The notes below the pieces were generated by a model. The model searched no databases, had not been told where the DNA came from, and worked only from the letters and a program-made list of their open reading frames with translations. The translations under genes and the position numbers were made by a program. A DNA stretch of 40,135 nt from BS750m-G62 sp964577175 (GTDB lineage Bacteria > Planctomycetota > Phycisphaerae > FEN-1346). The DNA lies in NCBI GenBank assembly GCA_964577175.1, contig CAZNYC010000021.1:1-40135 (forward strand), in the 5' to 3' direction. Shown piece by piece: positions 13,870 to 21,164 of this stretch (positions within the stretch are counted from its first letter, which is position 1; each line of letters begins with the position of its first letter).

Positions 13870-14934
13870 GTGACCACCACGCTTCGCGAATTGGCCGACC
13901 GCCTCGGCGGCCGGCTCGAGGGCAACCCCGCCCGCGAGGTGGCGGGGGTGGCGGCCCTCGCCGACGCCGGGCCCGCCGACGTGGCGTTCGTCTCCCTGCC
14001 GCGCTACGCGCAGGCGGCGGCCGCCTCCTCGGCCGGGTGCCTCGTGGTGCCGGCGGACTGGACGCCGCCCGCGGACGCCGGATCGGACGAGGCCGCCCGC
14101 CCGGCCGCGATCCTGTACGTGGCGGACGTGAACCGCGCGATGGTCCGGGCGGCCGAGATGCTGTGCCCGCCGCTGCCGGCGCCGTCGCCGGGCGTCCATC
14201 CGAAGGCGGCCGTCGCCGACTCGGCCGACCTCGGCGAAGGCGTCCACGTGGGGGCGTGCGCGGTGGTGGGCGAGAATGCCCGAGTCGGCGACCGGACCCG
14301 CATCCGGGCCGGCGCCGTCGTGGCCGACGAGGCCGTCCTCGGCGCCGACTGCGACGTCCACGCCGGCGCGGTCATCCGCGAACGGTGCCGCCTGGGCGAC
14401 CGCGTCGTCGTCCACGCGGGGTCCGTCATCGGGAGCGACGGCTTCGGATACCTGCCGGGCGAGGCGGGGCCGGAGAAGATTCCCCAACTCGGCACGGTCG
14501 AGATCGGCGACGACGCCGAAATCGGCGCGGGTACCACGGTGGACCGGGCCCGATTCGGGGCCACGCGAATCGGCCGCAAGGTTAAGGTCGACAACCTCGT
14601 CCAGATTGCCCATAATGTGGAGGTGGGCGACGGGACGGTCATCGTGGCCCAGGTGGCGATCGCGGGGAGCACCCGCATCGGCCGCGGGTGCCAGATTGCC
14701 GGCCAGGCCGCCATCGACGGGCACCTGACCGTCGGCGACGGGGCCCGCGTGGCCGCCAAGGCCGGCGTCACGAAGGACGTGCCGGCCGGCACGGACGTGA
14801 GCGGCTATCCGGCCGTTGAGCATCGCGAGCACCTGCGGCAGCAGGCGGCGCTGAAGCGGTCGGCGGAGGTTCTCGATTGGCTCAAGCGGAGCAAGCCGCG
14901 CCCCAAGGCGCCTCCCCGCGAGGAGGAAGCGTGA
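13870..14934 (+). CDS. lpxD: UDP-3-O-acylglucosamine N-acyltransferase
   Basis: LpxD adds the second acyl chain in lipid A synthesis, using acyl-ACP. The 354-residue protein has the N-terminal uridine-binding domain (TTTLRELADRLGGRLEGNP). A left-handed beta-helix of hexapeptide repeats follows (IGDDAEIGAGTTVDRARFG and others), with GSDGFGYLPGEAGPEKIPQLG and the catalytic-region motif IAHNVEVGDG containing the His. A C-terminal helix ends in a basic tail. GTG at 13870 was chosen because GGGAGG precedes it by four bases and it gives the family N-terminus. An ATG at 13810 would be almost leaderless and adds 20 unrelated residues. Its stop overlaps the lpxC start by four bases. Confidence 0.95.
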   Translation: MTTTLRELADRLGGRLEGNPAREVAGVAALADAGPADVAFVSLPRYAQAAAASSAGCLVVPADWTPPADAGSDEAARPAAILYVADVNRAMVRAAEMLCPPLPAPSPGVHPKAAVADSADLGEGVHVGACAVVGENARVGDRTRIRAGAVVADEAVLGADCDVHAGAVIRERCRLGDRVVVHAGSVIGSDGFGYLPGEAGPEKIPQLGTVEIGDDAEIGAGTTVDRARFGATRIGRKVKVDNLVQIAHNVEVGDGTVIVAQVAIAGSTRIGRGCQIAGQAAIDGHLTVGDGARVAAKAGVTKDVPAGTDVSGYPAVEHREHLRQQAALKRSAEVLDWLKRSKPRPKAPPREEEA

Positions 14935-16247
14935 GCCGGCGCCAGCGGACCATCTCGCTCGAGGCCGAAATCGAGGGCCAGGGCCTGTTCACCGGCCAGT
15001 CGGTCCACCTGCTGCTGAAGCCCGCCCCGCCGAACACGGGCGTCCTCTTCCGCCGCGTCGACCTGGGCGAGGAGGCCGAGGTCCCCGCCACCATCCAGGC
15101 GGTGGCCAAACGGTTCCAGCGGACCACCCTCGTGGCCGACGACGTCTGCGTCGAGACGGCCGAGCACCTCCTGGCGGCCCTGACGGGTCTCGGCATCGAT
15201 AACCTGTACGTGGAACTCGACGCGCCCGAACTGCCGGGCGGCGACGGGTCGTCCGCCGATTACGTGCGGCTGCTGCGGCAGGCGGGCATCGTGGAGCAGG
15301 AGGAGGAGCGGCCCGTCCTCCGCATTACCGAGCCGGTGACCGTCCAGGACGGCGAGTCGGTCGTGACGGCCCTGCCGGGGCCGGAGGACGAGTTGTCGCT
15401 GACCTACCACCTCGACTACGGTCCGGAGGGCGTGATCCCGCCGCAGATCTTCAGCATGAAACTCACGGCGGACGCGTTCGTCGAGGAACTCGCCGCCACA
15501 CGCACCTACATCCTCGAGTCGGAAGTCGAGGACCTGCGTCAGCGCGGCTACGGGCCGCACGCCACCTACGAGGACCTGCTGGTCATCGGCCCGGACGGCC
15601 CCATCAACAACACGTACCGGTTCAACGACGAGCCGGCGCGGCACAAGGCGCTGGACCTGGTGGGCGACCTGTTTCTGCTGAACGCGGACCTTCGGGGCCG
15701 CATCGTCGCGATGGGCAGCGGCCACGTGCTGAACCACCGGTTCATCGGACGGCTGCTGGAGCAGGCGGCCCATCGGGGCGAGGCCCCCGCCGCCGCTCGC
15801 CGGCAGGCGATGGACATCAACCAGATCATGGAGGTCCTGCCGCACCGGTATCCGTTCCTCCTGGTCGACCGCATCGTCTCGCTGGAGGACAACGTCCGGG
15901 CCGTCGGCCTCAAGAACGTCTCGATCAACGAACACTACTTCCAGGGCCATTACCCGGGCACGCCCATCATGCCGGGCGTGCTGATCGTGGAGGCGATGGC
16001 CCAACTCTCCGGCGTGGTGCTGCTGAAGAAACTGGAGCATACCGGCCAGGTGGCCGTGCTCCTCAGCATGGACAAGGTGAAATTGCGCAAGACCGTCCAC
16101 CCGGGCGACCAGTTACGCCTGGAGGCCGAAGTGGTCCGCGCCAAGGACCGCCGGGCCCAGGTCAACACACGGGCGTGGGTGGGCGAGGAATTGGCCGCCG
16201 AGGCGAAGGTCCGTTTCATGCTCGTCCCGGCGGACCAGGAATTGTGA
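14931..16247 (+). CDS. lpxC/fabZ: Bifunctional LpxC-FabZ (deacetylase and hydroxyacyl-ACP dehydratase)
   Basis: A 438-residue fusion of two enzymes. Residues 1 to about 285 are LpxC, the zinc deacetylase that commits UDP-acyl-GlcNAc to lipid A: Glu78-His79 in VETAEHLLAAL and His238/Asp242 in RHKALDLVGDLFLL are the expected catalytic and zinc residues. Residues about 293-438 are FabZ, with the catalytic His305 in LPHRYPFLLVDR and Glu354 in GVLIVEAMAQ. Such fusions are known in Bacteroidetes and Planctomycetes. The GTG start overlaps the lpxD stop (GTGA), with GAGGAGG upstream, so translation is likely coupled. FabZ supplies or removes the hydroxyacyl-ACP that LpxD and LpxA use, which explains the pairing. 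Confidence 0.96.
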   Translation: MSRRQRTISLEAEIEGQGLFTGQSVHLLLKPAPPNTGVLFRRVDLGEEAEVPATIQAVAKRFQRTTLVADDVCVETAEHLLAALTGLGIDNLYVELDAPELPGGDGSSADYVRLLRQAGIVEQEEERPVLRITEPVTVQDGESVVTALPGPEDELSLTYHLDYGPEGVIPPQIFSMKLTADAFVEELAATRTYILESEVEDLRQRGYGPHATYEDLLVIGPDGPINNTYRFNDEPARHKALDLVGDLFLLNADLRGRIVAMGSGHVLNHRFIGRLLEQAAHRGEAPAAARRQAMDINQIMEVLPHRYPFLLVDRIVSLEDNVRAVGLKNVSINEHYFQGHYPGTPIMPGVLIVEAMAQLSGVVLLKKLEHTGQVAVLLSMDKVKLRKTVHPGDQLRLEAEVVRAKDRRAQVNTRAWVGEELAAEAKVRFMLVPADQEL

Positions 16248-16256
16248 GGCCCGGGC

Positions 16257-17066
16257 ATGGCCATCAGTAAACTGGCGGTCGTCTCGCCGCAGGCCGAACT
16301 GGCCGACGACGTCGAGGTCGGCCCGTTCTGCTATATCGGCCCCCACGTGGCGGTCGGCCCGGGGACGCTCTTGCATCACAACGTGACGGTGGTGGGTTAC
16401 ACGCGGGTGGGGCGCGGCAACGTCATCCACCCGAATGCCGTGGTCGGCACGCCGCCCCAGGACAAGACCTACGCCGACGAGCCCACCCGCGTCGAGGTCG
16501 GCGACGACAACATCATCCGCGAGTGTGTCACCGTCCACCGCGGGTCCGCCAAGGAAGAGGGCGTCACGCGCGTCGGAAACCGGTGCTACCTGATGGCGTG
16601 CAGTCACGTGGCCCACGATGCCGTCGTCGGCGACGACGTCGTCTTCGGGAACAACGTTCTCATCGGCGGGCACGTCCGCGTGGCCGATGGGGCGAACCTG
16701 AACGGCGGGGCGGCCGTCCACCCGTTCACGACGGTGGGGCGGCTCTCGTACATCGGCGGCCTGACGCGGATCGTCCAGGACGTGCCGCCCTACATGATCG
16801 TCGAGGGCCATCCGAGCCGGGTGCGCGGCATCAACAGCGTGGGGATGCGGCGGGCGGAGATGCCGGAGGACGTGATCGGGGCGATGGCCAAGGCCTACCG
16901 CCGCATCTACCGCGACGGCCGGCCCCGGGCCGAGGTCCTCGACGAGATGGAGAACGAGGACGGGTGGCCGCAGGAGGTCCGCGACCTCTGCGATGCCCTC
17001 CGCGCCAGCGCCGCCGGCAAAAGCGGCCGGTACCGGGAGTCGCTCCGCCGACGCCCGTCGGCGTGA
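16257..17066 (+). CDS. lpxA: UDP-N-acetylglucosamine O-acyltransferase
   Basis: LpxA transfers the first hydroxyacyl chain from ACP to the 3-position of UDP-GlcNAc. The 269-residue protein is a hexapeptide-repeat beta-helix: VGPFCYIGPHVAVGPGT, VVGTPPQDKTY and RECVTVHRGS. The catalytic His is His120 in CSHVAHDAVVGDD. A C-terminal helical part follows (EDVIGAMAKAYRRIYRD). It starts nine bases after lpxC/fabZ with GAGG upstream. In the next gene an oxidoreductase follows, a neighbourhood also known from species that make 2,3-diamino lipid A; the residues that decide between O- and N-acylation cannot be judged with confidence here. Confidence 0.95.
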   Translation: MAISKLAVVSPQAELADDVEVGPFCYIGPHVAVGPGTLLHHNVTVVGYTRVGRGNVIHPNAVVGTPPQDKTYADEPTRVEVGDDNIIRECVTVHRGSAKEEGVTRVGNRCYLMACSHVAHDAVVGDDVVFGNNVLIGGHVRVADGANLNGGAAVHPFTTVGRLSYIGGLTRIVQDVPPYMIVEGHPSRVRGINSVGMRRAEMPEDVIGAMAKAYRRIYRDGRPRAEVLDEMENEDGWPQEVRDLCDALRASAAGKSGRYRESLRRRPSA

Positions 17067-17112
17067 CGGCGCGGTGCTTCGAACCGCGGCCTGGGTGTCG
17101 AGGCGGGTGCCG

Positions 17113-17209
17113 CTCGAGCCCGCTGCGGAAGCAGCGGGTTATCCTGATCTGCCATGTCGTGTGCCACGGCAGATGGAGATGCCCGGCCGCTTCGGCGGCC
17201 GGCTCGAAC
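17113..17209. repeat. R7 inverted pair between lpxA and the oxidoreductase gene
   Basis: Copy 1 (17113-17145) is CTCGAGCC with stem CCCGCTG, loop CGGAAG and CAGCGGG. Copy 2 (17181-17209) is inverted, with stem CCGGCCG, loop CTTCGG and CGGCCGG, then CTCGAA. Between them ATCTGCC (about 17145) pairs with GGCAGAT (about 17168). The whole 203-bp gap is a nested palindrome. Confidence 0.7.
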
Positions 17210-17269
17210 GGCGGTCGGCTCGGGCAGCGGCGTGCTCGACAGTCGAACGCATCTCAGAAAGGCTCCCCC

Positions 17270-18256
17270 ATGTCAGAAACGCTTCGCGTGGCCGTCGTCG
17301 GCGCAGGGCACATGGGCCGGTTCCACGCCCAGGCCGTCGCCGAACGCGACGACGCCCGTCTGGCTGCCGTCTGCGACGTGGACACCGACCGGGCCCGCGC
17401 CGTGGCGGAGGAGTGCGGCAGCGAGGCGGTGACGGACATCGCCCGCCTTGCCGGCCGCATCGATGCCGCCGTCGTGGCGGCGAGCACGTCGGCCCACGAG
17501 TCGGTGGCGGCCGCGCTCGCGGCGCAGGGCACGCCGATGCTGATCGAGAAACCCCTCGCGGGTACGGCCGAGGAGGCCCGCCGCATCGCCGAGACCGCCC
17601 GCCGGGCGGGCGTCCTCGTCCAGGTGGGGCACATCCTCCGCTTCGACCCCGTCACCCGGGCCGTCGCCGCCCGCCGCCTTCACCCGAAGTACGTCGAGGT
17701 CCTGTGGGTCTCGCCGTTCCCGTTCCGGAGCCTCGACACGGGCGTGGTGATGGACGTGATGATTCACGGTCTGGACGTGGTGCTCGACCTGGTGGGCGAG
17801 GCGCCCGAGGGCGTGGACGCGGTGGGCGGCGTGGTCGTCGGGCCCCACGAGGATTTCGTGAGCGCCCGCCTCCGGTTCCCCGGCGGATGCGTGGCGGACG
17901 TGGCGGCCAGCCGGATGAGTCGGCGGCAGGAACGGCTCGTCCGCGTCTTCGCCGAGGGGGTCTATATGAAGATGGATTACGGCGAGCGGCGGGTCGAGAT
18001 GCTGAGCCCGAGCCCGGACCTCCGCCGCCGGCTGGAGGACGGTACCCTGGCCGGTGCCGGCATGGACGCGCTCGTCACGACCGAGTCCATCCCGGTCGAG
18101 ACGGAACCGGACGCCCTCCGCGCCCAACTCGCCGCCTTCCTGGAGTCCGTCCGCACCGGCGCCAAGCCCGCCGTCACCGTGGAGGAAGGCGTGAGGGCGG
18201 TGGAACTGGCGGACCAGATTCTGGAAGGCCTGGCGCCTTCGACCAAGGCCCAATGA
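17270..18256 (+). CDS. Gfo/Idh/MocA family oxidoreductase (possible GnnA)
   Basis: A 328-residue NAD(P)-dependent sugar oxidoreductase. The Rossmann motif VVGAGHMGRFHA covers residues 9-20 and the family signature EKPL residues 93-96; GHILRFDP and VMIHGLDVVLDL carry the substrate-side His. Its place after lpxA suggests GnnA, which oxidises UDP-GlcNAc at C3 so that a partner aminotransferase (GnnB) can make a 3-amino sugar. No aminotransferase is present in this window, so the assignment is tentative. A repeat-filled gap of 203 bases separates it from lpxA. AGAAAGG is a fair ribosome-binding site. The final codons AAGGCCCAATGA lie within the R2 repeat. Confidence 0.85.
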   Translation: MSETLRVAVVGAGHMGRFHAQAVAERDDARLAAVCDVDTDRARAVAEECGSEAVTDIARLAGRIDAAVVAASTSAHESVAAALAAQGTPMLIEKPLAGTAEEARRIAETARRAGVLVQVGHILRFDPVTRAVAARRLHPKYVEVLWVSPFPFRSLDTGVVMDVMIHGLDVVLDLVGEAPEGVDAVGGVVVGPHEDFVSARLRFPGGCVADVAASRMSRRQERLVRVFAEGVYMKMDYGERRVEMLSPSPDLRRRLEDGTLAGAGMDALVTTESIPVETEPDALRAQLAAFLESVRTGAKPAVTVEEGVRAVELADQILEGLAPSTKAQ

Positions 18257-18413
18257 CCAATGCTCAATGCCCAAGCACGCTGCGCGTAAGGGAAAGGACC
18301 CGGGGCGGCACCGACGGGGCGCGGCCTTTACGGCGTAGGCCGGCGCGGGATCTATGGTCCCACAGGCCGCAGGCCTCCTTTGGCATTGGACATTGGACAT
18401 TGAGCATTCCAAG
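18244..18413. repeat. R2 palindromic repeat overlapping the oxidoreductase stop
   Basis: The left arm carries CCAATGACCAATGCTCAATGCCC. The right arm carries GGCATTGGACATTGGACATT followed by GAGCATT, built from 7-base units (ATTGGAC, ATTGGAC, ATTGAGC). The centre has its own hairpin, CGGCCT with AGGCCG (18322-18341). The left arm contains the stop codon of the upstream gene. Only one copy is seen here. Confidence 0.75.
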
Positions 18414-18420
18414 GCCCGCC

Positions 18421-18449
18421 TTGCCATCCCCCGCCCCATTTTCTAGAAT
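18421..18449 (+). promoter_or_regulatory. Promoter of the radical SAM gene
   Basis: TTGCCA (18421-18426), a 17-base spacer and TAGAAT (18444-18449), just after the R2 right arm. Leader of about 27 nt. Confidence 0.6.
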
Positions 18450-18482
18450 GGTTCATCTTCGCCCCGGCTGCAAGGAGCCTTC

Positions 18483-19865
18483 ATGGGTGCACTGACCGAG
18501 CACGTCAGCGAGCAGATGCTCAAGCGGGTCCGCATCGAGAACCGCGAGACGCCCGACGGCACCGTCCACACGGAGGTCGCCGGGCCGCTCGGCGTCCGTC
18601 TGCTGATCCTGAAGACCTGGCGCGGCCCGGAGAAGCAGATCCACTGCGAACTCTCCGGACCCCTGAAGGGCGCCTTCGCCGACAAGGTCGAGGCGTTCCT
18701 GGCGGTCGTCAATCGTCTCAAGGTCATCGCCGAGAAGGACGGCAAGAACGTCTACAACCTGTACAACCCGGCGATGCCGACGGCGGCGGCGATGCGGCAC
18801 CTGGAACGCAAACTCCGGACGATGGCCGAAAGAATCGTGTTCCCCGGCACCTGCACCCTCTCGGTCACGCCGCGGTGCCCGTGCCGGTGCGTGCACTGTT
18901 CGGCCGACCGGTTCGCCGTGAAGGACCGGCGGGAACTGACCACCGAGGAACTCAAGTCCGTCGTCGAGCAGTCGGTGGACCTGGGCGTCTCGAACGTCGT
19001 GTTCACCGGCGGCGAGCCGCTGGCCCGGAAGGACCTGGCGGACCTCATCGCGCACGTCGACAAGACCCGCGCCCACGCCATGATCTTCACGAGCGGCGTG
19101 CTGCTGACGGAGAAGAAGGTGGCGGAACTCGCCGAGGCCGGCCTCGACAGCCTGAACGTCTCCATCGACGCCGACACGCCCGAGGTCCACGACCGGCTCC
19201 GCCGCCTGCCGGGCGCGTACGAGAAGGCGATGGCCGGGGCGCGCCTGGCCCGCGAGGCCGGCATCCTGACCGGCGTCTCCACCTACGGGTGCCACGAGAC
19301 CGTCACGAACGGGGCCCTGGAGCACCTCGTGAAGATGGTCCGCGACGAGGGGTTCCACGAGATCACGATCTTCGACTGCGTGCCGACGGGCAAGTTCCTC
19401 TCGCGGCCGGACGTCATCATGGGCCGTAAGGACATCAAGCGCATCCGGGCCCTGGCGGACAAGTACAACGGCGACGCGCACCCGTTCGGCGTCATCGCCC
19501 AGGCCAAGGCGAACGGCTACGACGGGGGCGGGTGCTTCGGCGGGTTCGCCCAGTTCTACATGACCTGCTACGGCGACATCAACCCGTGCGATTTCAATCC
19601 CGTCTCGTTCGGCAACGTGACCGAAGAGCCGCTCGAGACGATCTGGCGGCGGCTGGTGAGCCATCCGGAGTTCGGCCCGCACCGCCACTCCTGCCGCATG
19701 CAGTCCGTCCGCTACCGCCGCAAGTACGTCGAGCCGATCACCGACGCCGAAACCCTGCCCGTCCGCATCGAGCGCCTGCCGGGCGACGGCACGCTGCGGG
19801 AGGCGGATGAGGCGGCCGGCGCGCGGCACGCGGTGCCCGCGGAATCGGACGAGGCGGAGGCGTAG
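18483..19865 (+). CDS. Radical SAM protein with SPASM-type C-terminal cluster motif
   Basis: A 460-residue radical SAM enzyme. The cluster motif CxxxCxxC is Cys132, Cys136 and Cys139 in TPRCPCRCVHCSAD, with an extra Cys134. GGEPL at 176-180 binds SAM, and SLNVSIDA with the following strands completes the barrel. The C-terminal part has Cys351, Cys362, Cys369 and Cys404 in the order expected for SPASM-like auxiliary clusters (CYGDINPCDFNP is diagnostic). The first 110 residues are a separate domain I do not recognise. AGGAG five bases upstream fixes the start. SPASM proteins often modify peptides or mature cofactors, but no precursor peptide is seen nearby. The etf genes follow after a repeat and a new promoter. 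Confidence 0.88.
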   Translation: MGALTEHVSEQMLKRVRIENRETPDGTVHTEVAGPLGVRLLILKTWRGPEKQIHCELSGPLKGAFADKVEAFLAVVNRLKVIAEKDGKNVYNLYNPAMPTAAAMRHLERKLRTMAERIVFPGTCTLSVTPRCPCRCVHCSADRFAVKDRRELTTEELKSVVEQSVDLGVSNVVFTGGEPLARKDLADLIAHVDKTRAHAMIFTSGVLLTEKKVAELAEAGLDSLNVSIDADTPEVHDRLRRLPGAYEKAMAGARLAREAGILTGVSTYGCHETVTNGALEHLVKMVRDEGFHEITIFDCVPTGKFLSRPDVIMGRKDIKRIRALADKYNGDAHPFGVIAQAKANGYDGGGCFGGFAQFYMTCYGDINPCDFNPVSFGNVTEEPLETIWRRLVSHPEFGPHRHSCRMQSVRYRRKYVEPITDAETLPVRIERLPGDGTLREADEAAGARHAVPAESDEAEA

Positions 19866-19895
19866 GGTCGAACCGGCCGGTCGACCCCGCTGATG

Positions 19896-19925
19896 TTCGA
19901 GCCGGCCGCGGAAGCGGCCGGTCCT
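19896..19925. repeat. R7 repeat, copy 3
   Basis: TTCGAGCC with stem CCGGCCG, loop CGGAAG and CGGCCGG. The loop and flanks equal those at 17113, but the stem is different and still fully paired. It is 30 bases after the radical SAM stop. Confidence 0.75.
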
Positions 19926-20018
19926 CCCCATCCGCCCTGGCCGACCCGTCCCGTCAATCGAGAGTGACCCGCTGCTCCCGCCGCGGGCTCGGGGAGCCCG
20001 TTCGAAGCCGTTTTGTCC

Positions 20019-20047
20019 TTGACCCTCCCGCAGACCGTAAGTAAGGT
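20019..20047 (+). promoter_or_regulatory. Promoter of the etfB-etfA-acyl-CoA dehydrogenase operon
   Basis: TTGACC (20019-20024), a 17-base spacer and TAAGGT (20042-20047). The -10 is weak. Confidence 0.45.
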
Positions 20048-20103
20048 GTCGGCGACTCGACTCCTCTTCTGTCGTCTCTACCGGGCCGGGAGAATTGTAC
20101 ACG

Positions 20104-21027
20104 ATGCCGTACAACCTCGTTGTCCTGGTCAAGCAGGTGCCCGACACCAAGCGCATCACCGGCGAGGCGATGCGCGAGGACGGCACCGTCAACCGCAGCG
20201 CCCTGCCGGCGGTCTTCAATCCCGAGGACCTGCATGCGCTGGAGGCCGCCCTCCGTCTGCGCGAGGCGCACGGCGGCCGGGTCACCGTGCTGACGATGGG
20301 CCCGCCGCAGGCCGCCGAGGTCCTCCGGGCGTCCCTGGAACGCGGCGCCGACGCCGCCGTCCTCCTCACCGACCGCCGGGCCGCCGCCAGCGATACCCTG
20401 GCCACCAGTTACATCCTGTCCCAGGCCGTCCGCCGCGTGGCCCGGGACGAGCCGATCGACATGGTCCTCTGCGGGCGGCAGGCGATCGACGGCGACACGG
20501 CCCAGGTGCCCCCCCAGACGGCCGAGAAACTCGGATGGCCGCAGGTCACGTACGTCGAGACGATCGAGCAGGTGAAGGAGGGGCGCCTCCGCGCCCGCCG
20601 CAACACCGGCGAGGGGTTCCAGCGCGTCGAGTGCCCCCTGCCGTGCCTCGTCACGGTGACGGACCAGGGCCCCGAGCCGCGGCCTGCGTCGGCCAAACGG
20701 ATCATGGCGACGAAGAAGTGGCGGGCACCGACGGAGATCGAGGCCGACCTGCGGACCGAGATGCCGGACGCCGACGCCGAGACGCGGGCCGCCGAGGCCC
20801 GCCGGCGGGCCGACGCCCTGGCCGCCCGCGGCCGCCTCATCCCCCAGTGGGACCTCGACGACATCGAAGCCGACCTGGCCTGGTGCGGCCGGGACGGCAG
20901 CCCGACGAAGGTCAAGCGGATCCAGTCGGTCGTCCTGGCCGCCACCGGCTTCAAGAAGGTCGAGCCGACCGAGGAGGGTGTGACCGAGATGGTCCACGAA
21001 CTCATCGAGGACCATACGCTCGGGTAA
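20104..21027 (+). CDS. etfB: Electron transfer flavoprotein subunit beta
   Basis: EtfB pairs with EtfA to carry electrons from acyl-CoA dehydrogenases. The N-terminus NLVVLVKQVPDTK and the nucleotide-binding segment CGRQAIDGDTAQVPPQTAEKLGWPQVTYV are diagnostic, and the C-terminal SPTKVKRIQSVV is typical. At 307 residues it is longer than the usual 250-265. The extra length lies mainly in residues about 200-270, which are rich in Ala, Arg and Asp between KKWRAPTEI and SPTKV. The ATG at 20104 was chosen for the family N-terminus; GGGAGA lies ten bases upstream. EtfA and an acyl-CoA dehydrogenase follow, though an R4 repeat sits between etfB and etfA. Confidence 0.95.
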   Translation: MPYNLVVLVKQVPDTKRITGEAMREDGTVNRSALPAVFNPEDLHALEAALRLREAHGGRVTVLTMGPPQAAEVLRASLERGADAAVLLTDRRAAASDTLATSYILSQAVRRVARDEPIDMVLCGRQAIDGDTAQVPPQTAEKLGWPQVTYVETIEQVKEGRLRARRNTGEGFQRVECPLPCLVTVTDQGPEPRPASAKRIMATKKWRAPTEIEADLRTEMPDADAETRAAEARRRADALAARGRLIPQWDLDDIEADLAWCGRDGSPTKVKRIQSVVLAATGFKKVEPTEEGVTEMVHELIEDHTLG

Positions 21028-21052
21028 CAGGCAATGACCGTGAGGTGGGCGA

Positions 21053-21150
21053 CGTCATTCTGAGGCCTCGCTTGCGAGGCTGAAGAATCTCGCCGGGCGA
21101 AAGGCATCGAGGCGAGATTCTTTGTCGCGGCTTTGCCGCCCCTCAGAAGG
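21053..21150. repeat. R4 palindromic repeat, copy 2, inside the etfB-etfA operon
   Basis: GTCATTCTGAGGCCTCGCTT, a small hairpin CCTCGCTTGCGAGG, then GAAGAATCTCGCC and the inverted GGCGAGATTCTTTGTCG, ending CCTCAGAAGG. It fills the 137-bp gap between two subunit genes and could form a long mRNA stem. Confidence 0.85.
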
Positions 21151-21164
21151 ACAGTCGCGAGGAG

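Noticed and set aside
17067..17269. A tRNA-like fold suggested by TTCGAA and strong stems
   Set aside because: There is no acceptor stem, anticodon arm or conserved spacing; the stems belong to R7 repeats.
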